Positions 1-7,793 of a stretch of DNA of 64,000 bases are shown in pieces; within the stretch, counting starts at the first letter, position 1; every line of letters starts with the position of its first letter. Source of the stretch: Plebeiibacterium sediminum (GTDB lineage: Bacteria > Bacteroidota > Bacteroidia > Bacteroidales > Marinilabiliaceae). The DNA lies in assembly GCF_026013605.1 (NCBI RefSeq), contig NZ_JAPDPJ010000024.1:1-64000 (forward strand), read 5' to 3'. The notes beneath the pieces were generated by a model, which saw only the letters and a program-made list of their open reading frames with translations, was not told where the DNA came from and ran no database searches. The position numbers were made by a program, and so were the translations under genes.

Positions 1-221
1 GGCAGAAAATCACCTCGTAGCAAAACTCACAAAATCAAAATTAAGCCACATAGAGCCTATGTTTCAGTTCTTTAATCCTTAACTTAATGACATTGGGAAC
101 GAGGGGGAGGTGGTCTCCTCATATAGTTCTCTCTCAATTCATAAAAAAAATCTTTCAGACCTTCAATCGGCATTCAACTTATCGACAAGTTACAAGGACT
201 TTACCACCTTACAAAGATATT
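1..221. other. Left-edge non-coding stretch with repeat fragment
   Basis: I see no gene here. Positions 96-114 carry a 19-nt G-rich word (GGAACGAGGGGGAGGTGGT) that recurs exactly at 53834-53852 inside the large repeat island, so this end of the window holds a fragment of the same dispersed repeat. The rest is AT-rich and lies downstream of the minus-strand gene that ends at 222. Confidence 0.5.
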
Positions 222-752
222 TTAGGCTCTTCCATGAACAGTAATTGAATCTTTTAATATGCTCCTATTAAAGAATTTAACCGCTGCAGGAAAATTCCTT
301 CCAGTAGCATCCAGAATAATTAGCTCTTCTTCTGTTTCTATTCTCAATTTAAATCTTTCGTAAACCATCATCCTTCTGAATATCCAATATTTTTCTAGAA
401 TCTTTCTACTAAACCCTAATAAAATCAGAAGTATTCCTAACCCAGATAAACTAATGGTTTTCACTCCTTCAAATAAATCCACACGAATATCTTGTTTGGA
501 GTTAAATGCTATAACATAAAACTTTTGAACATCATTAATTCTTAGTAACAACCCATGCTCAAATAATTCAAAATTACAACGTGCATTTTCTTTTATTGAA
601 ATGTTATTAGTGATGGACTTAATCTGCCCAAGGTTGTACAAACAATTACCGACTTCTTTAAATTTATAAGAACCTAAATCGGATAAACTTTTACCTAAAT
701 CCTTTAAAATCTTTCTATCTAAATATAAGGGATTATCTATTTCGTGTATCAT
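222..752 (-). CDS. Hypothetical protein, 176 aa
   Basis: I do not recognise a family. The protein is 176 residues with one hydrophobic stretch at about residues 98-115 (LSGLGILLILLGF), so it may be associated with or cross the membrane once. The rest is mixed charged and polar, without catalytic motifs I can name. The ATG at 752 is followed by a continuous frame. The gene lies 12 bases downstream of the MepB-like gene on the same strand, which suggests co-transcription, but nothing links their functions. Confidence 0.55.
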   Translation of the reverse strand: MIHEIDNPLYLDRKILKDLGKSLSDLGSYKFKEVGNCLYNLGQIKSITNNISIKENARCNFELFEHGLLLRINDVQKFYVIAFNSKQDIRVDLFEGVKTISLSGLGILLILLGFSRKILEKYWIFRRMMVYERFKLRIETEEELIILDATGRNFPAAVKFFNRSILKDSITVHGRA

Positions 753-764
753 AAAAGCAGGTAC

Positions 765-1259
765 TTAAGTTAGCTCATACAAATCCCTAACTTTAATAAA
801 ATCAGTAGATGTAGTTACTTCGTAAAAATATTTTAACTGCCATTGCTGTGTTTTTTGGGCTTGCTTACTTTTTGTGATATCCCATTGCGGATAAACCCGG
901 AATGCCCTCTTGCCTTCTTTTTTAGTGGTTGATAATATTCCTTTTTGGATGAGTAAAGCCTTTGGAAATACAAACTGCCCAAACTCTGTATTAGTTTTAA
1001 CATTTACTACATAAAAATTAAAGGGATCATTTTCGCAATAAGGTTCTATGGGACCGTTCTCTTGTCGCTTCCAGAAAGTAACAAACTGACCTGCCTTTTT
1101 GGGTGTGATTTTGGCATTTCTGCAAATAATATTTCTGCCGCTCAATTTAAACCTGCAAGCACCATATTCTGCACTCTCAAGTTCTTGTTCCAGATTCTCC
1201 ATCTGAAAACCACATTGATCATAGATTGCTGTTTTAATATACTTCAGATGATGGTTCAT
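765..1259 (-). CDS. MepB family protein
   Basis: The protein resembles the MepB family (named after the gene next to the staphylococcal MepA efflux pump), a small globular family without established biochemistry. The diagnostic stretch is in the middle: YGACRFKL, then KITPKKAGQFVTFWKR, FGQFVFPKALLIQKGILS, and EGKRAFRVYPQWD near the C-terminus. The frame is open to a GTG at 1304, but I prefer the ATG at 1259 because it has AAGGT just upstream and gives a protein of usual length (164 aa) without the odd leading MLCTVSFNH segment. It sits in a run of minus-strand accessory genes. A drug-resistance role should not be assumed. Confidence 0.8.
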   Translation of the reverse strand: MNHHLKYIKTAIYDQCGFQMENLEQELESAEYGACRFKLSGRNIICRNAKITPKKAGQFVTFWKRQENGPIEPYCENDPFNFYVVNVKTNTEFGQFVFPKALLIQKGILSTTKKEGKRAFRVYPQWDITKSKQAQKTQQWQLKYFYEVTTSTDFIKVRDLYELT

Positions 1260-1360
1260 TTTTACCTTATGTTTTTGGTGATTAAAACTCACAGTACACA
1301 ACACTATGAGTTCTTTATAGTTTAGTGCTCAATAAGAAAATATCTGGCAGCAATTAAACA

Positions 1361-1885
1361 TTAATTGAACTTAAAGCTGTTAAGTATATTTTCACCAACA
1401 GACTGATAGGTATCAAACTGGTTTGTTTCGCATGATAATGTTAAAATGTAGGCTTTTTTGTTATCGACCCAGTAATATTGTTCAAACTTAAGTTTATAAA
1501 TATCCTGATCTCCGGTATATATTACCTTGTGATACTCGCTTTTTCCTGCTTTAACTCTTTCACTTGATATCAAGTTACCATTAGTAATCATAGTTTTAAG
1601 TTGCCCTTCTGATATACTAACAAACTCATTTAAATCGATGTTATATCGTGACAGATCCTGAATCATAAGGTTTACATTTTCACGGAATTTATCATGGTCC
1701 GATTCAAGAGGACTTAATATGATAAAACTGGTTCCCATTTGTCCATTACTGCTAACTTCCCAATTACCGGGGTAACTTATAGAATAGTTGTCTTTAGCAA
1801 AGGATTTATAATCACTACCTGTCTGTCCCATAGAATCAATGCATAAAATAAATGCAATGCATAGAATAATAAATATTGGTTTCAT
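1361..1885 (-). CDS. Exported PsbP-like/DUF1795-like protein
   Basis: A signal peptide is visible (residues 1-20, hydrophobic core IFIILCIAFILCI followed by SMGQ), so the protein is probably exported to the periplasm. The mature part begins with YSISYPGNWEVSS, the pattern that opens PsbP-related and DUF1795-like domains in bacteria. The end, YQSVGENILNSFKF, also fits that fold. Such domains are small alpha/beta sandwiches of unclear function. It is 174 residues. The gene stands alone between the MepB-like and GNAT genes on the minus strand. Confidence 0.65.
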   Translation of the reverse strand: MKPIFIILCIAFILCIDSMGQTGSDYKSFAKDNYSISYPGNWEVSSNGQMGTSFIILSPLESDHDKFRENVNLMIQDLSRYNIDLNEFVSISEGQLKTMITNGNLISSERVKAGKSEYHKVIYTGDQDIYKLKFEQYYWVDNKKAYILTLSCETNQFDTYQSVGENILNSFKFN

Positions 1886-1916
1886 TGTATAGAGTTTTTT
1901 TTAATAATTTGTATCA

Positions 1917-2639
1917 TTAATCTTCTATAATTTGGTAATTCCTTAAGTCACCATATGACCTAAATCCAAGTTTTGTATATATTGGTTCACCCATTACCGA
2001 AGCATTAAGAACACAGTAGGGACTCTTATTTTGTCTGGCAACACATAATAACCATTCTGTCATACTTTTACCTATTCCCTTTCCTCTACCCTTATCAACA
2101 GTGCCTATCATGTGTAAACCTGCATTATTGTTTGCATCAAAATAAACAATACCACAACCTAAGCATTCATCGCCCTCCTTATAAATAAATAGTTTTGAGT
2201 TATCTGACTGCGTGGCTATAATTGAAACAACATCAGCATCTACCTTATATCCAAATGCATTTGAAGCCGTGTTGGCAAAATTAATCGCATCTGTTTCTGT
2301 TTCCACTCTGGTTATATTGGTATTTATGATTTCATCTTCTGCTAGTAAATTCATATCCAAAGCCATATTTCTTTGTGCAAAGCGAAATTCAAAATCATCT
2401 CTATCGATAAAATCATCAGGATTTGAAATGGTAATCATATCAGGAAGTTGATTTGCTTTACTTAAATGAGATACTTCCTCAATAAGTAATGGATTAGTTT
2501 CTATATCAAATATTCTGTTAGGCCAATCTGAACCATGCATAGAAACAGCAGTGTATTCTTTTGTTACAATTAACCTGCCTGTCAAAAATCCAATATGCTT
2601 CCAAAAGTCAAACAGATTGTTTACAATCGTATTATTCAT
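1917..2639 (-). CDS. GNAT family N-acetyltransferase
   Basis: The C-terminal half (about residues 110-236) is a GNAT acetyltransferase domain. The acetyl-CoA pyrophosphate-binding loop is visible as GRGKGIG at residues 184-190, followed by the helix KSMTEWLLCVA and the late strand pattern YTKLGFRSYGDL, which is typical of motif B. The N-terminal 100 residues match no specific domain and may shape the acceptor site. The substrate cannot be read from the sequence. It lies between two unrelated minus-strand genes. Confidence 0.85.
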   Translation of the reverse strand: MNNTIVNNLFDFWKHIGFLTGRLIVTKEYTAVSMHGSDWPNRIFDIETNPLLIEEVSHLSKANQLPDMITISNPDDFIDRDDFEFRFAQRNMALDMNLLAEDEIINTNITRVETETDAINFANTASNAFGYKVDADVVSIIATQSDNSKLFIYKEGDECLGCGIVYFDANNNAGLHMIGTVDKGRGKGIGKSMTEWLLCVARQNKSPYCVLNASVMGEPIYTKLGFRSYGDLRNYQIIED

Positions 2640-2685
2640 TATTATTTTCTACTAGTTTTTATTTCAAAATATAACAGAAAACCAA

Positions 2686-3048
2686 CTAAAGCCTGTTCAT
2701 TTTTGCCTTGCCAGTAAGTGCTGTAATCAGTCCTGCCGCAATAGGACCATATGCAATAAGAAATCTGTTGCCTATATTTATTATTCCTGTATAAGTCCCA
2801 ATTGTTAGTAATGCTCCTGCAACAGCCAAAAACAAACCTCCATAAAACAAGTTTTTACCCAATGCATAAGAAGCCCGAAGTTCCTCGGCCTTAATTAATT
2901 GTTTATCAACCTGACGTACAATAGTATTAATATCATCCTTCCCAAATCCATCACGCTCCAAAGTTTTTCTAACTGAAGAAAACTCCATTTCTTTAGCATC
3001 AATCTTACTAAAAAAATAATCTATTGCTGTCGCTTTTGTATATTCCAT
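2686..3048 (-). CDS. Small membrane protein, two predicted TM helices
   Basis: This 120-residue protein has a charged, helical N-terminal half (residues 1-65, with MEFSSVRKTLERDGF and a run of D/E/K) and two hydrophobic segments at about 67-87 (FYGGLFLAVAGALLTIGTYTG) and 96-111 (FLIAYGPIAAGLITAL). The topology suggests an N-terminal cytosolic domain attached to a membrane hairpin. I do not recognise a named family. It sits 37 bases after the GNAT start and 47 bases before the hydrolase end, all on the minus strand. Confidence 0.6.
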   Translation of the reverse strand: MEYTKATAIDYFFSKIDAKEMEFSSVRKTLERDGFGKDDINTIVRQVDKQLIKAEELRASYALGKNLFYGGLFLAVAGALLTIGTYTGIINIGNRFLIAYGPIAAGLITALTGKAKMNRL

Positions 3049-3095
3049 TTTAGAGTTTAGTTATGTGTAAATTCTTTTTGCCTAATTTTCGCTTT

Positions 3096-4049
3096 CTATA
3101 ATTCAGAATCATTTAATACATCTACATTTTGAGACATCCTGTTTAAAAAGCTGAAGACTTTATTTTTATACTTCATCCCTCCTACTTGCCACAGATTAAC
3201 ATGGTTGGCATTTTTCACTTCAACAAATTCCTTATCGGTACTTTTAACATTCTCAAAGTTCAGTTTTCCATAGGCAATATTAATTCGGTCATCTTTATCT
3301 CCGTGGGCCATAAAAACAGGTTGTTTGATATGCTGACAAGATTTATAAGGAACAACCTCATCCGGGTTAAAATCGGCCAAAGACTTTGCTCTGAAAATCA
3401 AATAATCCGATAAAATAGGAATATCAAAACCAAAATAAAGCTTTGAATAATCATGAACAATATCCTTAAAATTTGAGAAAGTACTTTCAATAATACCAAA
3501 CTTAATATCTGGGCAAACTGCCATGGATTGCAGTGCAATTGCAGCTCCCAACGAATGTCCCCAAATCCCTATATTCTGATTAATATCTTCTCTGTTTTTC
3601 AGGTAATCCACAATTTTCCTGATATCGTATTTTTCTTTGAAACCATAGGTGCAAAACTTACCACCACTTTGGCCATGAGCTCTTAAATCAACCAAAACAG
3701 AATTATAACTGCTATCGGCTAATTGTTTTGCCCGGTGATAAAAATGCTCCTTACGCCCTCTGATACCATGAAGTAAAATTATTGTTCCTTTCGGCTGTTT
3801 TGAGTTGGCTTTAACCAGAATACATTGTATGGAAAAATCTTTTTCGGCTTGTACTGAAAAAGCTTCGTTAGTCAACCCCATATTGGTTAGTACACTGTCT
3901 GAAGTGTTTCTATTGGCATTTTTTAGCGTGTAAACACCACCATTAACATCAACAATTAACCTGGTGCCCACATAATCAAAAGTGATAAAGCCAATTGCCA
4001 GAAGAACAGCTAAAGCAATTAATAATATTTTAAGTTTGGTCCTTTTCAT
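3096..4049 (-). CDS. Membrane-anchored alpha/beta hydrolase
   Basis: An alpha/beta-hydrolase fold enzyme of 317 residues. An N-terminal hydrophobic segment (about 8-25) after MKRTK looks like a signal anchor, placing the catalytic domain outside the cytoplasmic membrane. The oxyanion region is LLHGIRG (92-98), the nucleophile elbow is GHSLG with Ser166, the acid is probably Asp254 in GDKDDR, and the histidine is His283 in NANHVN. These fit the broad serine hydrolase class that includes bem46/BAAT-like proteins. The substrate is unknown. It is the middle gene of a minus-strand series with the MORN-like and HExxH lipoprotein genes upstream. Confidence 0.82.
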   Translation of the reverse strand: MKRTKLKILLIALAVLLAIGFITFDYVGTRLIVDVNGGVYTLKNANRNTSDSVLTNMGLTNEAFSVQAEKDFSIQCILVKANSKQPKGTIILLHGIRGRKEHFYHRAKQLADSSYNSVLVDLRAHGQSGGKFCTYGFKEKYDIRKIVDYLKNREDINQNIGIWGHSLGAAIALQSMAVCPDIKFGIIESTFSNFKDIVHDYSKLYFGFDIPILSDYLIFRAKSLADFNPDEVVPYKSCQHIKQPVFMAHGDKDDRINIAYGKLNFENVKSTDKEFVEVKNANHVNLWQVGGMKYKNKVFSFLNRMSQNVDVLNDSEL

Positions 4050-4081
4050 TGTAATCTTTGATATATAAATAACATATAATA

Positions 4082-4717
4082 TTAGTAAATTGAGACAAAA
4101 CCTTCAATATTTTGAAGTTCTTCATTTATAAGTTGACCGCCTTCAGAATATCGACATACATTCCAAATACCTTCAGTTAATTTTTCAAAAGACATCATTA
4201 AAGACTTATCATTTCTATACATATTAAAACTTTGTGCAGGTAAACCTTTTTCATAAGTAATCTTTCTACTTACAACACCGTTTTCATGAAAATAGGTCCA
4301 TGTTCCAATTTTATTATTCTTGCAATACTCACCAGTAGCCTTTATGCAATAACAACACCCGGGAATTTTGCTATTAATGATATGGTAAGTTGCTTTAATA
4401 AAATAACGAGATGAATCAACCTCCTCAACTATCATTGTTCTCATTCCATTGTACTCTTTATGCTCCAAAGCCCTGTATTCATCGATAATTGTTTCAGTAC
4501 CCGACCACAAATCACTATCCCAATCAATTATTGTAATCGATTGATTATCATTCAAGCTATAAAGCAACCATCTCCCTTCTTTTTGTCCGGTATTATTTTT
4601 CTGATTAAACTTTTGATTTCCTAGAATCAAATGGTCTTTTTCAAGATATATAGTATCATTTTGTGAGTAAACAAACAGTCCATTAAATAATACTATTATT
4701 ATAATAATTACTCTCAT
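4082..4717 (-). CDS. Exported MORN-like/YwqK-like repeat protein
   Basis: A signal peptide occupies residues 1-18 (IIIIIVLFNGLFVYSQ). The mature protein contains at least one clear MORN-like unit, NKIGTWTYFHENGVVSRKITYEKG, with a weaker unit EGRWLLYSLND earlier. This is the pattern that automatic pipelines call YwqK-type antitoxin, a name that is probably misleading for an exported protein. It is 211 residues and lies 18 bases downstream of the HExxH lipoprotein gene, so the two may be one transcript. The function is unknown; MORN-like sheets usually serve as binding scaffolds. Confidence 0.65.
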   Translation of the reverse strand: MRVIIIIIVLFNGLFVYSQNDTIYLEKDHLILGNQKFNQKNNTGQKEGRWLLYSLNDNQSITIIDWDSDLWSGTETIIDEYRALEHKEYNGMRTMIVEEVDSSRYFIKATYHIINSKIPGCCYCIKATGEYCKNNKIGTWTYFHENGVVSRKITYEKGLPAQSFNMYRNDKSLMMSFEKLTEGIWNVCRYSEGGQLINEELQNIEGFVSIY

Positions 4718-4735
4718 CTATTTACTACTAATAAA

Positions 4736-5890
4736 TCAGTTCTGAAGTGTTATTTTGTTAATAACTTCAATTTTGTCAATTGGAAAATTACTTCTTTTAA
4801 ATTCTGCTGAAATTACAGATTGGTTTTTACCATCAAACAGTTCTTTATCTTTTAGAAGAAGTCCATAATAGAAATCATACCACATTATTTTTTCCTCCAC
4901 TTCTTCATTAATATCAAAACGATAATAATCAGAACGCTTATTCATATATTCATTTAAATTTAAAATTGCTTGAGCAACCAGTCTGTCTGTTTTTTCCTTT
5001 CCAATCTGCTCACGTATACGCCACAATGTACTTGTATACAAAAAACCTCCTCTATGATTATCAATCTGGGTATCTAATATTTTTGAATATAGTTCCTGTG
5101 ATAGTGTACAATATTTGCTAAGGAAAGAACTGGTATCGGCAATCTCTTCAGGGAACGACTCTTTTATTAATTGAAAAGTTCTGCGCAATTTCATTGAGTC
5201 TGGCTGAGGATATAAATAAAGAAGCGAGGCGTCTCTTTTTGCTTTCTTTAAAACCAGCTCTCCAACTGTTGGATTATTAAAAAGAGAAACAGTAAAGTAC
5301 TCCATTAATCCAACATGCAAAGGGCTTAACCCTTTAAATTTTATTCCCAGTTGGTCCTCCAATGACCAAAATGCAATATGACCAATTTCATGATAGAAGA
5401 TAGATGGTGAAAACAATTGGTTTGCTTCAAGAATGAATTTATTAGGCTGACTTAAAAGCGCATATTCTCCTAGTAAAACTTTTATTGATCTATAATCATC
5501 CCACTTATGAAAGTCAATTTTATGATCAAAAACAGAAGTGTAAAAATTAATTGCTTTATCAATATAAAATACTGTTGCTATTGAGTAATATTCTGGAGAA
5601 TATTCTTTAACCCTTTTCTGAAAATTTAATGCTACCTCTCTTGAATAAAAGCGTGACTGCTCAGGATTATTATTAAAAAAATAAGCTGAATCAATTAATT
5701 CGAAGGATACTTTATTTAAATATTTAGTTTGTAGGTTACCATCCTGAGTTACAAACTGATCAATAAATATAGTATCGGTGTATGTCTGGCCTCCCCTTAT
5801 GTACCGTAATTTTAATAGTTTATCATGGTTGGTGCACCCTAATAAAACAGTGAGTAGGATTAGCGCCTGTAACTTATATATTATTCGCAT
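4736..5890 (-). CDS. Putative zinc metallopeptidase lipoprotein
   Basis: The N-terminus is a lipoprotein signal, VLLGC with Cys19, so the product should be lipid-anchored in the envelope. Inside the mature protein is HEIGH at residues 167-171, a zinc metallopeptidase HExxH signature set in a hydrophobic helix (IFYHEIGHIAFW). A glutamate at residue 198 (GLMEYF), 27 residues later, could be the third zinc ligand as in gluzincins. No family is obvious from the remaining 200 residues. The protein may be an active peptidase or a degenerate one. It begins the minus-strand run that continues through the MORN-like and hydrolase genes. Confidence 0.65.
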   Translation of the reverse strand: MRIIYKLQALILLTVLLGCTNHDKLLKLRYIRGGQTYTDTIFIDQFVTQDGNLQTKYLNKVSFELIDSAYFFNNNPEQSRFYSREVALNFQKRVKEYSPEYYSIATVFYIDKAINFYTSVFDHKIDFHKWDDYRSIKVLLGEYALLSQPNKFILEANQLFSPSIFYHEIGHIAFWSLEDQLGIKFKGLSPLHVGLMEYFTVSLFNNPTVGELVLKKAKRDASLLYLYPQPDSMKLRRTFQLIKESFPEEIADTSSFLSKYCTLSQELYSKILDTQIDNHRGGFLYTSTLWRIREQIGKEKTDRLVAQAILNLNEYMNKRSDYYRFDINEEVEEKIMWYDFYYGLLLKDKELFDGKNQSVISAEFKRSNFPIDKIEVINKITLQN

Positions 5891-6430
5891 TAGGGAATTC
5901 GTTAGTTAAAATTCAAAGCATGAATATACATCATTAATATTCAAATATTCCAAATTGATATTAAAAGTTATGTGCCTTTAGTAGAAAGAACCATAAAACA
6001 AAGAATCACTTATCAAATTAGAATTGAGTTATGGCTTAAACTGGTGAGTATTATTACGGAAGAAATAATGCTTGAATGATTAAAGCGTGAAAACCAAATG
6101 TATGAAGTATATTATTCGAAGCCTGAAAACTAAAACTTATAATTAAAATCACACGACAAAAAGCGCTAATACATATTTAACCCTATTGTTAAAAGAAACC
6201 ATCATCAACAATTCGAATAAAAAACATTCAAACCCTATAAAAAAAGTATGGACTTTTTAAAAATTATGTATTAACTTGAGTTTTAATTTAAAAAAGAAAG
6301 ATTGTACGCTTAAAATATTTGCAATTCAAGCTAGAGATGGGACACTGGTATCAATTTGCATAACATTCCGTCAGGATCATTTGATTCTGACGGATTTTTT
6401 TGATTAATAAGTTATTAAGTTATGACGAAG
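5891..6430. other. 540-base gap with possible decayed ORF
   Basis: No intact gene is visible. On the plus strand from about 5950 to 6132 a frame reads as protein-like sequence (VERTIKQRITYQIRIELWLK and onward) but is broken by an in-frame TGA near 6078, so it may be a decayed gene fragment. The gap ends with a plus-strand terminator (6368-6401) that belongs to no annotated plus-strand gene. The rest is AT-rich. Confidence 0.35.
6368..6401 (+). terminator. Orphan plus-strand Rho-independent terminator
   Basis: An 11-bp stem (CCGTCAGGATC, loop ATTT, then GATTCTGACGG with one G-T pair) is followed directly by a seven-T run. The T run lies on the plus strand only, yet both neighbouring genes are on the minus strand. 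It therefore implies a short plus-strand transcript ending here. Confidence 0.7.
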
Positions 6431-7033
6431 TTATGAAGTCTTAACCATTACTTGTTTATAATCTTCAACTCCCAATTCTTCAACCTCTTTAATCCAAGCT
6501 TGTCTGTCTTCATGTGTAGAACCTTTTATAGGTCTGAAAACTGTATAATCCACAGGCTTAATTCCACAGTAATTCATAACAGCAATTGAAAGCGAATTTT
6601 TTGCAGGACTTTTATATACATCTTCATAAAACCACATTGGTGCGTCCATCGATTCAATAATACGCCCCGAACGCCCTTTTAACAGTTTAATCCAATGCAC
6701 TGAATCAGGAACACTTTGGAAGGCAAAACCAGGCATAAAAACCCTGTCTATAAAACCTTTTAACAGGGCAGGATAAGTTCCCCACCATACCGGATATATA
6801 AAAACCAGGTGTGCACAATCCCGAATCGCTTGTTGAGCCATTTCCAGGTCAGGTTCAAAAGGAATTCTTTTTCTGAAACCATAATGTAAAATAGGATCAA
6901 ATTCCAGTTCATGTAAATGTATCACCTGACAGGCACCTCCTGCCTTTTCCACTCCATCTTTATAGGCGCTTGCCATAGCTCCCGATAAACTTTCCGGATC
7001 AGGATTTCCGTTTATAACTAATACTTTACCCAT
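6431..7033 (-). CDS. NAD(P)H oxidoreductase, flavodoxin-like fold
   Basis: A 200-residue FMN/FAD quinone-reductase-like protein of the NQO1/KefF/MdaB group. It starts with the flavin phosphate-binding strand-loop VLVINGNPDPESLS (4-17) and has the second signature YPVWWGTYPALLKGFIDRVF at 80-99, which contacts the isoalloxazine ring. Family members reduce quinones or other electrophiles with two electrons from NAD(P)H in the cytoplasm. The gene lies 77 bases after the FloA-like gene start with no obvious shared operon. The physiological substrate cannot be told. Confidence 0.9.
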   Translation of the reverse strand: MGKVLVINGNPDPESLSGAMASAYKDGVEKAGGACQVIHLHELEFDPILHYGFRKRIPFEPDLEMAQQAIRDCAHLVFIYPVWWGTYPALLKGFIDRVFMPGFAFQSVPDSVHWIKLLKGRSGRIIESMDAPMWFYEDVYKSPAKNSLSIAVMNYCGIKPVDYTVFRPIKGSTHEDRQAWIKEVEELGVEDYKQVMVKTS

Positions 7034-7110
7034 ATCTCATAATTATTACTCAAACAAAACATGATTAAGTAGGTATTGTTCGATAGAAGTTTACAAGAAA
7101 ATCACCTGAT

Positions 7111-7509
7111 TTATCCATTACTTGAATTACGATTCTTTGCAACAGTTTCTGCAGCTTCAACAATATCTATTCCTGATAAATCGGCCTTACATGCCTTTTG
7201 TACTGTCAGTTTTAAGCCTGCTTTTTTAGCAGCTATCAATCCTTGAATAACATTGGTTACATTTCCACCGGCAAGAAAATGCGCTTCTAAAATATGCTTA
7301 TCAATATCTGAAATACCAGCTTCTTTTGCTGTGATTAATGATTTTACGATAAGTGCAGGAGGAACTTTTCTTAAGCGCATAAGTATTAATTCAATCAACC
7401 CAAATTCTACACCAGAAGACTTTGTGGCTAACCATAATAAAAATGGTACATAATAAAGAAACAGCAGTATTAATATTAGAATAGAAGTTGTTATTAAAGT
7501 AGATGACAT
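7111..7509 (-). CDS. Short FloA-like protein (N-terminal domain only)
   Basis: The 132 residues match the N-terminal part of bacterial flotillin-like FloA as I know it: a hydrophobic N-terminus (LILILLFLYYVPFLLWLA) followed by MRLRKVPPALIVKSLITAKEAG, then HFLAGGNVTNVIQGLIAAKKAG and KADLSGIDIVEAAE. Full FloA proteins are about 330 residues and continue into an SPFH domain and a coiled-coil tail. Here the frame stops right after the first domain (AKNRNSSNG then stop). It is either a natural one-domain member or a truncation. The function of the isolated domain is not known. Confidence 0.72.
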   Translation of the reverse strand: MSSTLITTSILILILLFLYYVPFLLWLATKSSGVEFGLIELILMRLRKVPPALIVKSLITAKEAGISDIDKHILEAHFLAGGNVTNVIQGLIAAKKAGLKLTVQKACKADLSGIDIVEAAETVAKNRNSSNG

Positions 7510-7714
7510 GTTATTTATTGATTTTTATAATTCGGTGCGAAACTAAACACAAAATGAAGAAATAATCGCGTATAATCAAGATGAATTTTATGACATTTTA
7601 TTCCAATTAATAAGGCTTAAAAGCAATAAGCAACTAGAATGCTGTCCATTAACTTAAAACAGATACATTTGGTTCTGTCATTCGTCTTTTTGATAAAACT
7701 TGTCTGGCTGGTTA

Positions 7715-7764
7715 TAAATAAAAACCGGAGTAAAGATATTGTAAACAATACCTGTTACTCCGGT
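7715..7764 (-). terminator. Terminator for the glycosidase-like gene
   Basis: Read on the minus strand just after the stop at 7794, a stem ACCGGAGTAA / TTACTCCGGT (arms 7755-7764 and 7724-7733) closes an inner imperfect hairpin and is followed by TTTTATTTATA. This is a Rho-independent terminator for the minus-strand gene 7794-10376. Confidence 0.8.
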
Positions 7765-7793
7765 AACCTAACTATGTGTGCTTTGTATTAGTT

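Noticed and set aside
4082-4717. Toxin-antitoxin system (YwqK-type antitoxin)
   Set aside because: The protein is exported, no toxin gene is adjacent, and the similarity is only MORN-like repeats.
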